Shown here: positions 27,285-35,599 of the stretch, one piece after another | Layout of the letters: every line of letters begins with the position of its first letter | How positions within the stretch are numbered: the first letter of the stretch is position 1 | NCBI GenBank assembly: GCA_023435895.1 | Contig: JAEZLH010000024.1 | Coordinates: 62,001-126,000, forward strand | DNA: 64,000 nt | Direction of reading: 5' to 3' | Origin: Bacillota bacterium | GTDB taxonomy: Bacteria > Bacillota > Clostridia > Lachnospirales > Lachnospiraceae | The notes under the pieces: model-generated | The model's input: only the letters and a program-made list of their open reading frames with translations | Databases searched by the model: none | Told to the model about the DNA's origin: nothing | Program-made: the position numbers and the translations under genes

Positions 27285-28154
27285 CTATATCACCCCCAAA
27301 TCCTTGATATCACCGCCGCATCTCTTATAAATAGAAACAATGATGATAATCAGAATGATCAAGAGCATTGACAGAGCAGCTCCAAAGGGCCAGTTATTGG
27401 CTGCTTTGAATTGATTCTCAATCAGGTTACCAATCAGCTGTGACTTTCCCCCACCCATGATATCCGATACAAAGAAATATCCAAGAGAAGGGATAAACAC
27501 CAATATCGTTCCGGAGAAAATACCCGGCGAGGTAAGTGGAAGTGTTACGTGAAAAAAGGTTTTTGTTTTATTCGCCCCCAAATCATTGGAAGCTTCCAGT
27601 AAGCTGAAATCCAGCTTATCAATGGATGCAAATAGTGGTAATACCATATAGGGAAATAAAATATATACCATACCAAGCAATACCGCCCCTCTGGTGTAGA
27701 GGATTTCTAAAGGCTGATCTACAATATGAAGATCTACCAGTATGGAATTAATGAAGCCTGTTTTTCCAAGTATGGTCTTCCAGCCATTTAATCGAATTAA
27801 GGAATTGGTCCAAAAGGGAACCATCAGCAATATCATCATCAATGCCTTTTTCTTTTGTGGAGCCTTAGCCATATGGTATGCAAAGGGATAGCCCAACAAG
27901 ATGCTGATTATGGTAGTCAATATAGCAAGAAGAAAGGAATTCGAATAAATCTCCATATAAATCGGATTCAGCAGTTCCTTATAGTTGACCAGTGTAAAGG
28001 TATGAACTACATTATATCCATCCGTTGATTGAAAGCTCAAATAAAATACATAGAGTAACGGTGCCGCTACCAGTAATATAAGCCAAAGGGTTACCGGTGA
28101 AACCGTAGAGATTAAAGGGATTGTTTTATTACGAAAGCTATGGCTTTTCTTCAT
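27285..28154 (-). CDS. potB: Spermidine/putrescine ABC permease PotB
   Basis: 289 residues, six membrane helices; EAA loop LEASNDLGANKTKTFFHVTLP. MVPFWTNSLIRLNGW is a PotB hallmark. Abuts potA and potC with no gap. Confidence 0.95.
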   Translation of the reverse strand: MKKSHSFRNKTIPLISTVSPVTLWLILLVAAPLLYVFYLSFQSTDGYNVVHTFTLVNYKELLNPIYMEIYSNSFLLAILTTIISILLGYPFAYHMAKAPQKKKALMMILLMVPFWTNSLIRLNGWKTILGKTGFINSILVDLHIVDQPLEILYTRGAVLLGMVYILFPYMVLPLFASIDKLDFSLLEASNDLGANKTKTFFHVTLPLTSPGIFSGTILVFIPSLGYFFVSDIMGGGKSQLIGNLIENQFKAANNWPFGAALSMLLIILIIIIVSIYKRCGGDIKDLGVI

Positions 28155-29288
28155 CTACACCCCTCCCAAATTCACATTCTCGATCACATTATGAATCAGA
28201 TGAGCAGTGGACTTCATTAACACTGCATCCTCCAGATCCCAATATACCTGAACCAGTTCTCCGACCTTTGGGATTTCCTCTACATCCATTCTGGTCAGTT
28301 TAAGCATTTGACCGTTCCCAATCATGATGTTGCTCTTTATAATATTGCCCACATATATCTGTTCTTTGACTATCCCCTGAAGCTGAAAGCCTTCTACTTC
28401 CTGCTTTGACCATCTTAGATTCTCCGGTCTGACACAGGCATATACCATCTCTCCCATATCAAAGCTCACACCCTCCTGTACCTGGCTTAGTGCTTCTCCT
28501 GCTTCTAAGATAAGCTTGATGCTTCCTGCTTTCTGTTCCTGTACTGTTGCGTCAAAGATATTGGATTCCCCAATAAAATCAGCCACAAATTTGGTCTTTG
28601 GCTTTTGATATATTCCCTCGGGTGTATCCAGCTGATCCAGATACCCCTGGTTCATAATTGCAATACGATCACTCATGGTAAGTGCTTCTTCTTGATCATG
28701 GGTTACATAGATAAAGGTAATTCCCAGTTTCTTTTGAAGATTCTTAAGTTCCAGCTGCATTTCCTTGCGAAGCTTTAAATCCAGAGCTCCTAACGGTTCG
28801 TCTAGCAACAAAACCTGCGGGTTGTTAATCAACGCTCTGGCAATTGCCACCCTCTGTTTCTGTCCGCCTGACAGTTGACTGGGAAAGCGCTTATCATAGC
28901 CATTCAGCTGAACTAACTCCAACATTTTCTGTACCCGCTCTTTTATTTCTGCTTTTCCAACCTTCTTCATCTTAAGTCCATATGCAATATTATTAAAAAT
29001 ATTAAGGTGGGGAAACAATGCATAGCTTTGAAATACCGTGTTTACATTCCGTTCAAAGGGTTCTTTCTCTTCCACGTTCTTCCCTTCAATTAAGATTTCT
29101 CCCTCTGACGCTTCTTCAAAGCCACCAATCATTCTGAGCAGTGTGGTTTTCCCACAACCGGACGGGCCTAGCATGGTAAGAAATTCACCTTCATAAATAT
29201 TGAGATTCAAATCATGAACCACATGATTATCCCCATATTTTTTATTTACATTTTTTATTTCCACAATCGCCTTTTTATCACCAGCCAT
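28155..29288 (-). CDS. potA: Spermidine/putrescine ABC transporter ATPase PotA
   Basis: 377 residues. Walker A GPSGCGKTT, signature LSGGQKQRVAIARAL, Walker B LLLDEPLGALD, switch His in THDQEEA, then a TOBE domain (YACVRPENLRW; GNIIKSNIMIGNG). Powers PotBCD. AAGGAGTGATACG before ATG. First gene of potABCD, 159 bases downstream of the P-II gene, with a terminator between. Confidence 0.96.
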   Translation of the reverse strand: MAGDKKAIVEIKNVNKKYGDNHVVHDLNLNIYEGEFLTMLGPSGCGKTTLLRMIGGFEEASEGEILIEGKNVEEKEPFERNVNTVFQSYALFPHLNIFNNIAYGLKMKKVGKAEIKERVQKMLELVQLNGYDKRFPSQLSGGQKQRVAIARALINNPQVLLLDEPLGALDLKLRKEMQLELKNLQKKLGITFIYVTHDQEEALTMSDRIAIMNQGYLDQLDTPEGIYQKPKTKFVADFIGESNIFDATVQEQKAGSIKLILEAGEALSQVQEGVSFDMGEMVYACVRPENLRWSKQEVEGFQLQGIVKEQIYVGNIIKSNIMIGNGQMLKLTRMDVEEIPKVGELVQVYWDLEDAVLMKSTAHLIHNVIENVNLGGV

Positions 29289-29408
29289 CGTATCACTCCT
29301 TTTTTAGAGTTGTATTTTAGGTCAATCGCTTCCACTCAGAGATTGTTTCTTTAATCTTACAACCAATATGATTTTCAAGTTTTGCTATAACCTATTGAAA
29401 ACAGAAAA

Positions 29409-29431
29409 GGTGCCAACTAAAAGTCAGCACC
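29409..29431 (-). terminator. Terminator after the P-II gene
   Basis: GGTGCCAACT and AGTCAGCACC pair (two mismatches), followed on the minus strand by TTTTCTGTTTTC, directly after the P-II stop. Confidence 0.7.
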
Positions 29432-29447
29432 CTTGCTACCTATATCA

Positions 29448-29792
29448 CTATATTGCATCGTTCCCGCGTTCCCCTGTTCGGATTCTCATTACATCTTCTA
29501 CATTCTTAATGATAACCTTACCATCGCCCACCTGACCGGTGGCAACCTTATCCCGAATGTCCAGTAAAATATCTTCTACCAATTCGTCCTTTATAATCAC
29601 TTCAACTTTAATCTTTGGAATTAAATTTATCTTCGTTCGAAGACCTTTAAATTCCACCGGTGAGGTTTCTCCCATCTGAATACCACACCCCATAATGCTC
29701 ATTACGGACATACCGCCTACACCATGGTTTTGAAAAACCTCTTTTACTGTTTCAAGCTTCTCCGGTTTAATGTACATTGTTATTTCTTTCAT
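29448..29792 (-). CDS. P-II family signalling protein lacking the uridylylation tyrosine
   Basis: 114 residues. P-II fold: IKPEKLETVKEVFQNHGVGG, T-loop start GCGIQMGETS, B-loop TGQVGDGKI, C-loop RIRTGER. T-loop has two extra residues against E. coli GlnB and Thr53 where Tyr51 is expected, so uridylylation is unlikely; ATP/ADP and 2-oxoglutarate signalling remain possible. No amtB or glnA adjoins it: neighbours are potABCD and an XRE-cupin regulator. It has its own consensus promoter and an attenuator-like leader. Confidence 0.9.
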   Translation of the reverse strand: MKEITMYIKPEKLETVKEVFQNHGVGGMSVMSIMGCGIQMGETSPVEFKGLRTKINLIPKIKVEVIIKDELVEDILLDIRDKVATGQVGDGKVIIKNVEDVMRIRTGERGNDAI

Positions 29793-29835
29793 ACAATCAC
29801 TGCCTTTCTGTTTTATGTTGCCATGAACTAAAAAA

Positions 29836-29866
29836 GCGCTTAAGCAGATTTTCTCTTCTTAAACGC
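29836..29866 (-). terminator. Terminator-like hairpin between promoter and P-II gene (possible attenuator)
   Basis: GCGCTTAAG (29836-29844) pairs with CTTAAACGC (29858-29866) with one mismatch; on the minus strand the stem is followed by TTTTTTAG. It lies downstream of the P-II promoter and 44 bases before the P-II ATG, so transcripts starting there must pass it. Confidence 0.65.
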
Positions 29867-29921
29867 ATTTGTTTATTCCAACGTACCCGATTCAATTCTT
29901 TTCATTCACTAATTTACCCGA

Positions 29922-29950
29922 ATTATACCAACCGTGCGTTATATTGTCAA
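29922..29950 (-). promoter_or_regulatory. Predicted consensus promoter of the P-II gene
   Basis: Minus strand TTGACA (29945-29950), 17 bases, TATAAT (29922-29927): perfect sigma-A consensus. Confidence 0.8.
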
Positions 29951-30025
29951 TAAAGCAATCCATAATAAGTTGATATATTCCATGATTTGTATTATTTTTT
30001 ACAAATGTAAAACACAATATAAAAA

Positions 30026-30236
30026 TTGAAAGCTCTGTTTATACTCCGCCAGAAGCAATTAGCACAAATCAAAAAACAAATGCACCTATGGTAAAGCATC
30101 GATGTTATTTTAATAATATGCATTACTCTAATTATTGATAATTAAACCATCCTATGTATTTTCATCAAAGCAACAGTCTTCTGACTTCATGCAAATTGGA
30201 GATGATCCTTGTATGAAAGGTTTTTGACTCCCGAAA
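30026..30236 (+). repeat. Dispersed intergenic repeat, copy E (diverged)
   Basis: Left end TTGAAAGCTCTGTTTATACT resembles copies B and C; the right end GGTTTTTGACTCCCG matches the inverted end of copy C. The interior is diverged. Confidence 0.4.
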
Positions 30237-30241
30237 CTATA

Positions 30242-30796
30242 TTAATTCCAAGTAAAGGTCACACAAAATTTTGCCATAATCTCCGTATTATTAATATAAG
30301 TATGTTTTGAATTGGTCGGAAAACGTATGGAGTTTTCCTCTGTCACCAAATAGGACTTGCCATCCACCAACACCGTTACCGCACCGCACAGTACCGTAAG
30401 ATATTCATAAGTATTATCACCGTGACCGTCCGATTCGTACCTTGATTGCCCCTCCAAATTCATCATATAGATTTCAAAGGTACGATCCTCCTCATACGGA
30501 AAATACTCATATGCCTTATAATCTTCATTCTTGCTGACATAGGAAGGCTCCAAATCCAATTTATTTACCTGTATTACATCATTTTTTACGGAACTGATCA
30601 GCGAATTGAAGGAAATTCTTAATCCGCTTACAATCTTACCTAGGGTTTCCACGGTTGGGGTTGATACTCCACGTTCAATCTGTCCCAGCATACTTTTACT
30701 GATTCCGGTCTGCTTTGATACATCCTCCAGGCTCATTTCTCTTGATTTTCGTATTCTTTTTAAATTTCTTGATACATTTTTCGTAATAAACTCCAT
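30242..30796 (-). CDS. XRE-family regulator with cupin domain
   Basis: 184 residues. Helix-turn-helix at 8-62 (MSLEDVSKQTGISKSMLGQIERG), then a cupin_2 sensor domain at about 110-180 (LCGAVTVLVDGKSYLV; IRFPTNSKHTYIN). Same design as PuuR, which controls putrescine catabolism, and it lies upstream of the polyamine locus. That regulatory role is inference. AGGAGGAAATGAT before ATG. Confidence 0.88.
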   Translation of the reverse strand: MEFITKNVSRNLKRIRKSREMSLEDVSKQTGISKSMLGQIERGVSTPTVETLGKIVSGLRISFNSLISSVKNDVIQVNKLDLEPSYVSKNEDYKAYEYFPYEEDRTFEIYMMNLEGQSRYESDGHGDNTYEYLTVLCGAVTVLVDGKSYLVTEENSIRFPTNSKHTYINNTEIMAKFCVTFTWN

Positions 30797-30900
30797 ATCA
30801 TTTCCTCCTTCCGGCTAAGTTGAGTTCTCTTCCGATAAAAACCACCACTCTTCTGCATGATTGTGCGTTTTAACGCATTTTTAAAATTTGTAATAAAAAA

Positions 30901-30927
30901 GAGGTCCCAAACTACAATAGGAACCTC
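30901..30927 (-). terminator. Terminator for the XRE/membrane-protein pair
   Basis: GAGGTCCC pairs with GGAACCTC (one mismatch), followed on the minus strand by TTTTTTATTAC. Confidence 0.65.
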
Positions 30928-31014
30928 ATTACCCTTAATGAAAGATATTCAATTACGAAAAACCGCCTTGGCTTTCTGGCATCATTATAGTAGGAATCTT
31001 CTTCTATGTCAAGA

Positions 31015-31066
31015 ATTAGTAACAATCTATTCTAATCTATATTAGTAACAATCTATTCTCATCTAT
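31015..31066. repeat. Two tandem 26-bp units
   Basis: Units 31015-31040 and 31041-31066, each starting ATTAGTAACAATCTATTCT, differ at one base (TAATC/TCATC). Confidence 0.85.
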
Positions 31067-31121
31067 TCTAATACTTTATAATGGAAGAGAAATTCCTATA
31101 TTCTATTCGCTTCTTTCAATC

Positions 31122-31601
31122 TTACATGATTTTAAAATAGCAACGATAAGCAATCACATAGGTTAGGGCAAATATGCTGGCTAACCCAAACAGAACATCA
31201 ACGAGTACCGGATAGAACAATCCCCCAATTAAACCGGCAGCATATAAAGCGACTACTAATACATATCCTGCCACCCGAAATGCTCTCATGCTGATTTCAT
31301 GAATTCTCTCGTCCGAGCTCACCAGTCTGCTTTGTTTTAATTTGGCATCGTCTCTTAATACCATAAAGTTTCTAATCCATAATATTGCTGCACCAAAGGC
31401 TAAGCCAGTTCCTACGCCAGAGTATATCCCCAACATGTGATCACTTAAGTTTACTTTTTGATTATCCTTTGCCCAATAAGAAACTGCAATTGTAAGACAT
31501 CCAATTCCAAAAAGAAATAACATTCTCATCATTCTTGATTTGATTACTTTCTTAAACTCTTCGTTGGTAGAGGCTGTTCCATTGCCAAAAATTCCACTCA
31601 T
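31122..31601 (-). CDS. Four-helix membrane protein paired with XRE regulator
   Basis: 159 residues. Hydrophobic segments at about 27-45, 60-85, 108-130 and 135-155 suggest four membrane helices; family not recognised. The start overlaps the XRE regulator stop by 4 bases, so translation is coupled. Small HTH plus membrane-protein pairs like this are widespread in clostridia and often regulate the membrane partner; no function can be given. Confidence 0.75.
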   Translation of the reverse strand: MSGIFGNGTASTNEEFKKVIKSRMMRMLFLFGIGCLTIAVSYWAKDNQKVNLSDHMLGIYSGVGTGLAFGAAILWIRNFMVLRDDAKLKQSRLVSSDERIHEISMRAFRVAGYVLVVALYAAGLIGGLFYPVLVDVLFGLASIFALTYVIAYRCYFKIM

Positions 31602-31807
31602 ATATTCTCATCCTCCTGATCAAATATAAATATCTCTTCCATCGTCACTCCAAAAAATTGGGCGATTTTATGTGCCAGAACGAGTGATGCCTTGTATTTT
31701 CCATTCTCCAGCGATATCACTGTCTGACGAGTAACATTCACAGCATCCGCTAATTCATTCTGGGTTATTTTTCGTTCTTTTCGTAATTCTTGTATTCTAG
31801 TCTGCAA
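31598..31807 (-). CDS. Small XRE-family transcriptional regulator
   Basis: 69 residues, nearly all helix-turn-helix: ITQNELADAVNVTRQTVISL and ENGKYKASLVLAHKIAQFF. The type is close to YgzD/Cro-like regulators that pair with membrane proteins. TTG start at 31807 with GGAGTGATAGC upstream. A consensus promoter at 31846-31874 is overlapped by three TTTACAT repeats, probably its own binding sites. Confidence 0.88.
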   Translation of the reverse strand: MQTRIQELRKERKITQNELADAVNVTRQTVISLENGKYKASLVLAHKIAQFFGVTMEEIFIFDQEDENI

Positions 31808-31834
31808 GCTATCACTCCTAACTGTATAGTTTAC

Positions 31835-31886
31835 TTTACATTTTTAGTATAGTCTGCTTTACATTAAATGTCAAGTGTATTTTACA
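31835..31886 (-). promoter_or_regulatory. Promoter with three phased TTTACAT repeats
   Basis: Minus strand TTGACA (31869-31874), 17 bases, TATACT (31846-31851). TTTACA begins at 31835, 31858 and about 31880, spaced 22-23 bases (two helical turns), one beyond each promoter element and one between them. Suits autoregulation by the XRE protein. Confidence 0.65.
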
Positions 31887-31911
31887 TGTTAATAAGAGAA
31901 AAAGAATAAAG

Positions 31912-31942
31912 AAGTTCGTCTTTTATTTCGTAGTGACGACTT
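31912..31942 (-). terminator. Terminator after the SH3-like protein gene
   Basis: AAGTTCGTC pairs with GACGACTT with one bulge; minus strand continues CTTTATTCTTTTTC. Confidence 0.55.
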
Positions 31943-31985
31943 TTTTATTCTTTCTTTTTACTCACTCTTTTTTATTCATTCTCTT

Positions 31986-32840
31986 CTATTCATTCTTTTT
32001 CCAGAATAACCTGATTAGTAATCCTGAAATAAACACAAGTACTACAATTGGCAGGGCAATTAATAATATCGTGGAGGTATGATCCACTTTCACCTCATGT
32101 CCCAAAACATCTTTATTCGGCGGAATAATGGTCGGCTGATTATAATCTAGTGCAGGTAAATGCAGATTCGTTGGGTCTGAAATACAGATCCATACTCCTG
32201 ATTTATTACCGTATCCAACAGTGTTGCCATCTGCATAGACGTAATATCCCCAAACCCGTTTATTCACATCCTCATAAATACAAGCAATCTTATGCAAGGG
32301 ATCAAGTTTATTCAATTTCCCATGGGTATTAGCAGATCCCGGATATTCCCACAGTACAATTTGATCCTTAATTAAGTCTTTTATCTCATAGTGATCGAAT
32401 TCGCCGTTATATTTTTTGAACTCTTTCTTGTGTTCCTCACAAAATGCTTCATTATCATAAACCAGTTGAAGTTCCTTCATCTTGACCCATCCATGAACAT
32501 TTTCCCGATTTTCACCCAACTGATTAAAGATTTCAACGCTTCCCCACAATACCTCATTTTTATCTTCAAATGAGACTGAAATGAATGCGACAGTCTCGTT
32601 TGGAAGCTTCGTTACAACCTTCTTTGATAAAGGACTCTCAAAGAGTTTCACACTTCCCTCTTTTCCATTCATCACATAACTTCGCGCTACAATCTCGCAT
32701 TCATTTTGGTGTTTATCATAAAAATTATCTCCCTCGGGCGTAAAGATGATATCCGCATATGCCTTCTGTGGTAAAATAATTAAGGTCAATATGATTAAAA
32801 ATACGATACTCCCATATCCTATAAGACTCTTTTTTCTCAT
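31986..32840 (-). CDS. Secreted, C-terminally anchored protein with SH3-like repeats
   Basis: 284 residues. Signal peptide at 1-29 (ends QKAYADI), extracellular part about 30-245, C-terminal helix (ILLIALPIVVLVFISGLLIRLFW) and a short basic tail. Two SH3b-like units are suggested by GSVKLFESPLSKKVVTKLP...VHGWVKMKEL and IVLWEYPGSANTHGKLNKL...VWGYYVYAD. Exposed on the cell surface; function unknown. Confidence 0.7.
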   Translation of the reverse strand: MRKKSLIGYGSIVFLIILTLIILPQKAYADIIFTPEGDNFYDKHQNECEIVARSYVMNGKEGSVKLFESPLSKKVVTKLPNETVAFISVSFEDKNEVLWGSVEIFNQLGENRENVHGWVKMKELQLVYDNEAFCEEHKKEFKKYNGEFDHYEIKDLIKDQIVLWEYPGSANTHGKLNKLDPLHKIACIYEDVNKRVWGYYVYADGNTVGYGNKSGVWICISDPTNLHLPALDYNQPTIIPPNKDVLGHEVKVDHTSTILLIALPIVVLVFISGLLIRLFWKKNE

Positions 32841-33005
32841 TCCCTTTCCCCCTTCTTTTTATAATCAACTGTAGGATGTGATTGTCAAAATCCCGACCAA
32901 ATAGAGGTTATCAGTGATATTCTATGTAGAAATCATCTTTGACACAATATAGGTATGGACTTTAGCATTTACTTACTTAAAATCAATTGGTTTAGTGGAT
33001 TATAT

Positions 33006-33353
33006 CTATATCACTGCAGAGATTATTCTTCCCGTCCCGTATGAGAATATATTAATAAGTAACGCAAATAAGAAGGGATTAGCAATGCTTTTTCCATATT
33101 TATTAAAATAGGTACCCTCAATCAATATTGCGCATAATTCCAAAGAAAGAACTGTTAAAACAAGATTCCAGTTTGTAAAATTTTTAGTCATATAATAGCT
33201 AAATACCACTGCGGGATTCGTCAAAAAATTCACAAGAACTACCAAAAGCAAGTCCTTTTTATCCCTAATTCCATATAGAAATGCAAATGATACTTCCAAC
33301 AGGATTGTTGCCGCCAAAGACAGTACCATCATTTTTAACAACTCATCCACCAT
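33006..33353 (-). CDS. Small integral membrane protein coupled to MFS gene
   Basis: 115 residues with about four hydrophobic segments and the conserved-looking FLTNPAVVFSYY and CAILIEGTYFNKYGKSIANPFLFAL stretches. Start overlaps the MFS stop by 11 bases (both within GTGGATCATGGTGGATG), so the two are translationally coupled. Family not recognised; may be an accessory of the transporter. Confidence 0.75.
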   Translation of the reverse strand: MVDELLKMMVLSLAATILLEVSFAFLYGIRDKKDLLLVVLVNFLTNPAVVFSYYMTKNFTNWNLVLTVLSLELCAILIEGTYFNKYGKSIANPFLFALLINIFSYGTGRIISAVI

Positions 33354-34404
33354 GATCCACCACCTTATGTAAGCTGATGGCTAATAATACGATGGAACTG
33401 ATAGCAGTCAATGCTAACGTTACCCCGTTAACCGGGACTAATTCCACATTTAAATAAATCGGCAGAAAACCTATGTATAGAGCAAATGTCAGCAATCCAA
33501 AGGCAAATCCTTTTGCTCCTTTCAGAAGCTGCGCTACTCCCCAAAGTGTTATAGGCATCGTCATGTTAAACAGAAATACTGCCAAGGTACCGAATATCGG
33601 AACGCCAGAAAGAAGATAGAACAAAGCGGAAAGACCAAGAGAAATCAGGGATGTATTTTTCGCTCCAAAGCGATCAGCGAAAAAACCACCACATACTTTG
33701 CCGAGCACTACCCCACAAACCAACACAAGCCCCCATTCTCCTTGTCCCTTCCAAGGAAAGTGTGCTGCCATCCCTGTGTAGGATCGAATACAAACAACTA
33801 ATATAAAGCATAAAACTCCAACTATAATTTCTCTTGAATGAATTCCCTCTAATGAGAAGGGAACATTATCCGAACGGAACGATTTTCCGTAGATATAGCC
33901 CGCCCAAAGAAGAAAAACTGCAATAATACTTAAAAGAAGTGGTACCGTATAAGGTGCAAGCTGATCCTGCTTGCCAAACAATGTTCCAAAATATATCCCA
34001 AATGCCCCAGGTGCCACGAATAATCCTAATAATTTCGCATTTCCCTTTCCTGCATTCAATACATCGATGCCACCACCCACATGAAATAATGCATTGCCGA
34101 TGCCTGCCAAAACAACAACCAGTACTGACATATCCATCCCATTAAGATAATTAATGGAAGTAAGTTCTGTCAGATAAGCAAGTACTATCATACCGCATCC
34201 ACCAGTAGCGCAAAGCACATTACGGTTGAAGTAATCCGCAAAAATCCCCAAGGGCATTTGAAGCGCAAATGCACAAAAATTATAAATCAGTAGCCAAAGA
34301 TACCATTGCTCCGATGTACTGACCATTTGGAATAATAGAAATGCACATGCAAAATCCACTCCAAAATGGCCCAGTACATACATCGTCATTAATGTTTTAT
34401 TCAT
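33343..34404 (-). CDS. MFS transporter
   Basis: 353 residues with 10-12 helices. MFS-like features: LQMPLGIFADYFNRN after helix 2 and CGGFFADRFGAKNTS in the second half. Shorter than most MFS proteins. Substrate unknown. GAGGAAGCACA before ATG. Confidence 0.8.
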   Translation of the reverse strand: MNKTLMTMYVLGHFGVDFACAFLLFQMVSTSEQWYLWLLIYNFCAFALQMPLGIFADYFNRNVLCATGGCGMIVLAYLTELTSINYLNGMDMSVLVVVLAGIGNALFHVGGGIDVLNAGKGNAKLLGLFVAPGAFGIYFGTLFGKQDQLAPYTVPLLLSIIAVFLLWAGYIYGKSFRSDNVPFSLEGIHSREIIVGVLCFILVVCIRSYTGMAAHFPWKGQGEWGLVLVCGVVLGKVCGGFFADRFGAKNTSLISLGLSALFYLLSGVPIFGTLAVFLFNMTMPITLWGVAQLLKGAKGFAFGLLTFALYIGFLPIYLNVELVPVNGVTLALTAISSIVLLAISLHKVVDHGG

Positions 34405-34441
34405 TGTGCTTCCTCATCCCAACCCCCATTAAAATGAATGA

Positions 34442-35224
34442 TTAGAAAAACCCCTTACAATTAATGAAGGATATATTATTTACCTTCTCTGTAATGTAAA
34501 TTTCATTATTAAATACTTCTATTTCATAGCCGTCAATAATGTCTTTATCATACTGCCCAATCAGCTCCTCATAAAGGGAAGGATCTTTACGGGGGAATCT
34601 CATCTTTGTATCAAAGGAAGCATTTTCAATCAAATAAAATCCTTGAGCCGTTTGGTTGAGTTCATCATGGGTGTAAAGCTTAACATGCCCATCGAATTTC
34701 ATTCGCATAAATTCATCTACAAATCGATTATCATCCTCTGCATTCGGACAGGGGTCGGAGATAAATAATTGCCCCCCACTTTTTAAAACCCTGCTAATCT
34801 CTTTGAAGGTATTTGTAAGATCAGGAAAATGATGTGCTGCGTAACGACATACGATTACATCAAAAGCATCCTCCTCAAACGGAAAGGTAATTCCATCATA
34901 CGAGTAAAAATTCAAATTAAACAAGTCCAATTCACTTGCCTTCGTCCGGTTTCTCTTTAATGTCTCTTCAATAATATCCAAACCAACGATTCCTGCAAAC
35001 GGATTTCTACAAGCAAGTGCAAATGCTAGAAAACCATTCCCTGTACCAAGATCCAGTACTCTGCTTCCTCGTTTAATATTTAAATGTTCTATAATTAACT
35101 CACGATGTTTTTCATCTCGTGTTTGTTTATTGTAATAGTTCCCCTCTAAAAAACAGTTCTCAAACTCATTCCTGGTTACCATGATGTGTTTTTGAATGTT
35201 CGACATATCATTTACAACATACAT
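34442..35224 (-). CDS. Class I SAM-dependent methyltransferase
   Basis: 260 residues. Motif I VLDLGTGNGFLAFAL, motif II GIVGLDI, FPFEEDAFDVIVCRYAAHHF and VLKSGGQLFISDP as in Methyltransf_11/UbiE-type enzymes. Substrate unknown. AAGGAAGTGATATA before ATG. Confidence 0.88.
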   Translation of the reverse strand: MYVVNDMSNIQKHIMVTRNEFENCFLEGNYYNKQTRDEKHRELIIEHLNIKRGSRVLDLGTGNGFLAFALACRNPFAGIVGLDIIEETLKRNRTKASELDLFNLNFYSYDGITFPFEEDAFDVIVCRYAAHHFPDLTNTFKEISRVLKSGGQLFISDPCPNAEDDNRFVDEFMRMKFDGHVKLYTHDELNQTAQGFYLIENASFDTKMRFPRKDPSLYEELIGQYDKDIIDGYEIEVFNNEIYITEKVNNISFINCKGFF

Positions 35225-35599
35225 TATATCACTTCCTTATTTAATATTTTAATTTCGACCTAACCAATTTAATAAATGTGTAGCTGTCATTATAAAACTT
35301 AGACGAAGTGTATCAAGAAAAGGTTCCGAAATAATTGCACTCTTTTTCCAAAGTAATCCATTTTACTCCATTTGCAGTTGACCACCTCCTGTTTTGTTAC
35401 TATTCTTCCATTATCTCAATAAAATGTATCCATTTTGTAAACTTTCTAATCAACTTTACCATTTACTGTAAAATATGTCAAATTAAGAGTTGATTAGAAA
35501 ATAGTCTTGTATAAAAGCAACAAAAAAACAGTGCTAAAAGCTTTTTGACTTTTGCACCGTTTTTATATTTACTTATGAACCAATTGGTTATTCTTGAAT
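35225..35599. other. Intergenic region with terminator
   Basis: 375 bases between the methyltransferase start and the VOC gene stop. Contains a terminator at 35530-35558. A minus-strand AGGAGGTGGTC is followed by only a three-codon ATG frame (ATGGAGTAA). Nothing else recognised. Confidence 0.5.
35530..35558 (-). terminator. Terminator after VOC gene
   Basis: GTGCTAAAAG pairs with CTTTTGCAC-type arm; minus strand then reads TGTTTTTTTG. Confidence 0.7.

Larger units (their letters stand above)
29793..30241. other. P-II gene leader, promoter and repeat-bearing region
   Basis: 449 bases. Includes a terminator-like hairpin (29836-29866), the P-II promoter (29922-29950), and repeat copy E (30026-30236). 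A 10-codon frame (ATGAAAAGAATT start) lies between promoter and hairpin but has no good RBS. Confidence 0.5.
30797..31121. other. Intergenic region with terminator and 26-bp tandem duplication
   Basis: 325 bases with no gene. Contains a terminator (30901-30927) and a two-copy tandem repeat (31015-31066). Confidence 0.5.

Noticed and set aside
29870..29910. 10-codon frame in the P-II leader, considered as a leader peptide
   Set aside because: No good RBS and no regulatory codons; hairpin itself is the better-supported signal.
35360..35400. AGGAGGTGGTC followed by ATG on the minus strand
   Set aside because: Only a three-codon frame follows (ATGGAGTAA); too short to call a gene or leader peptide.
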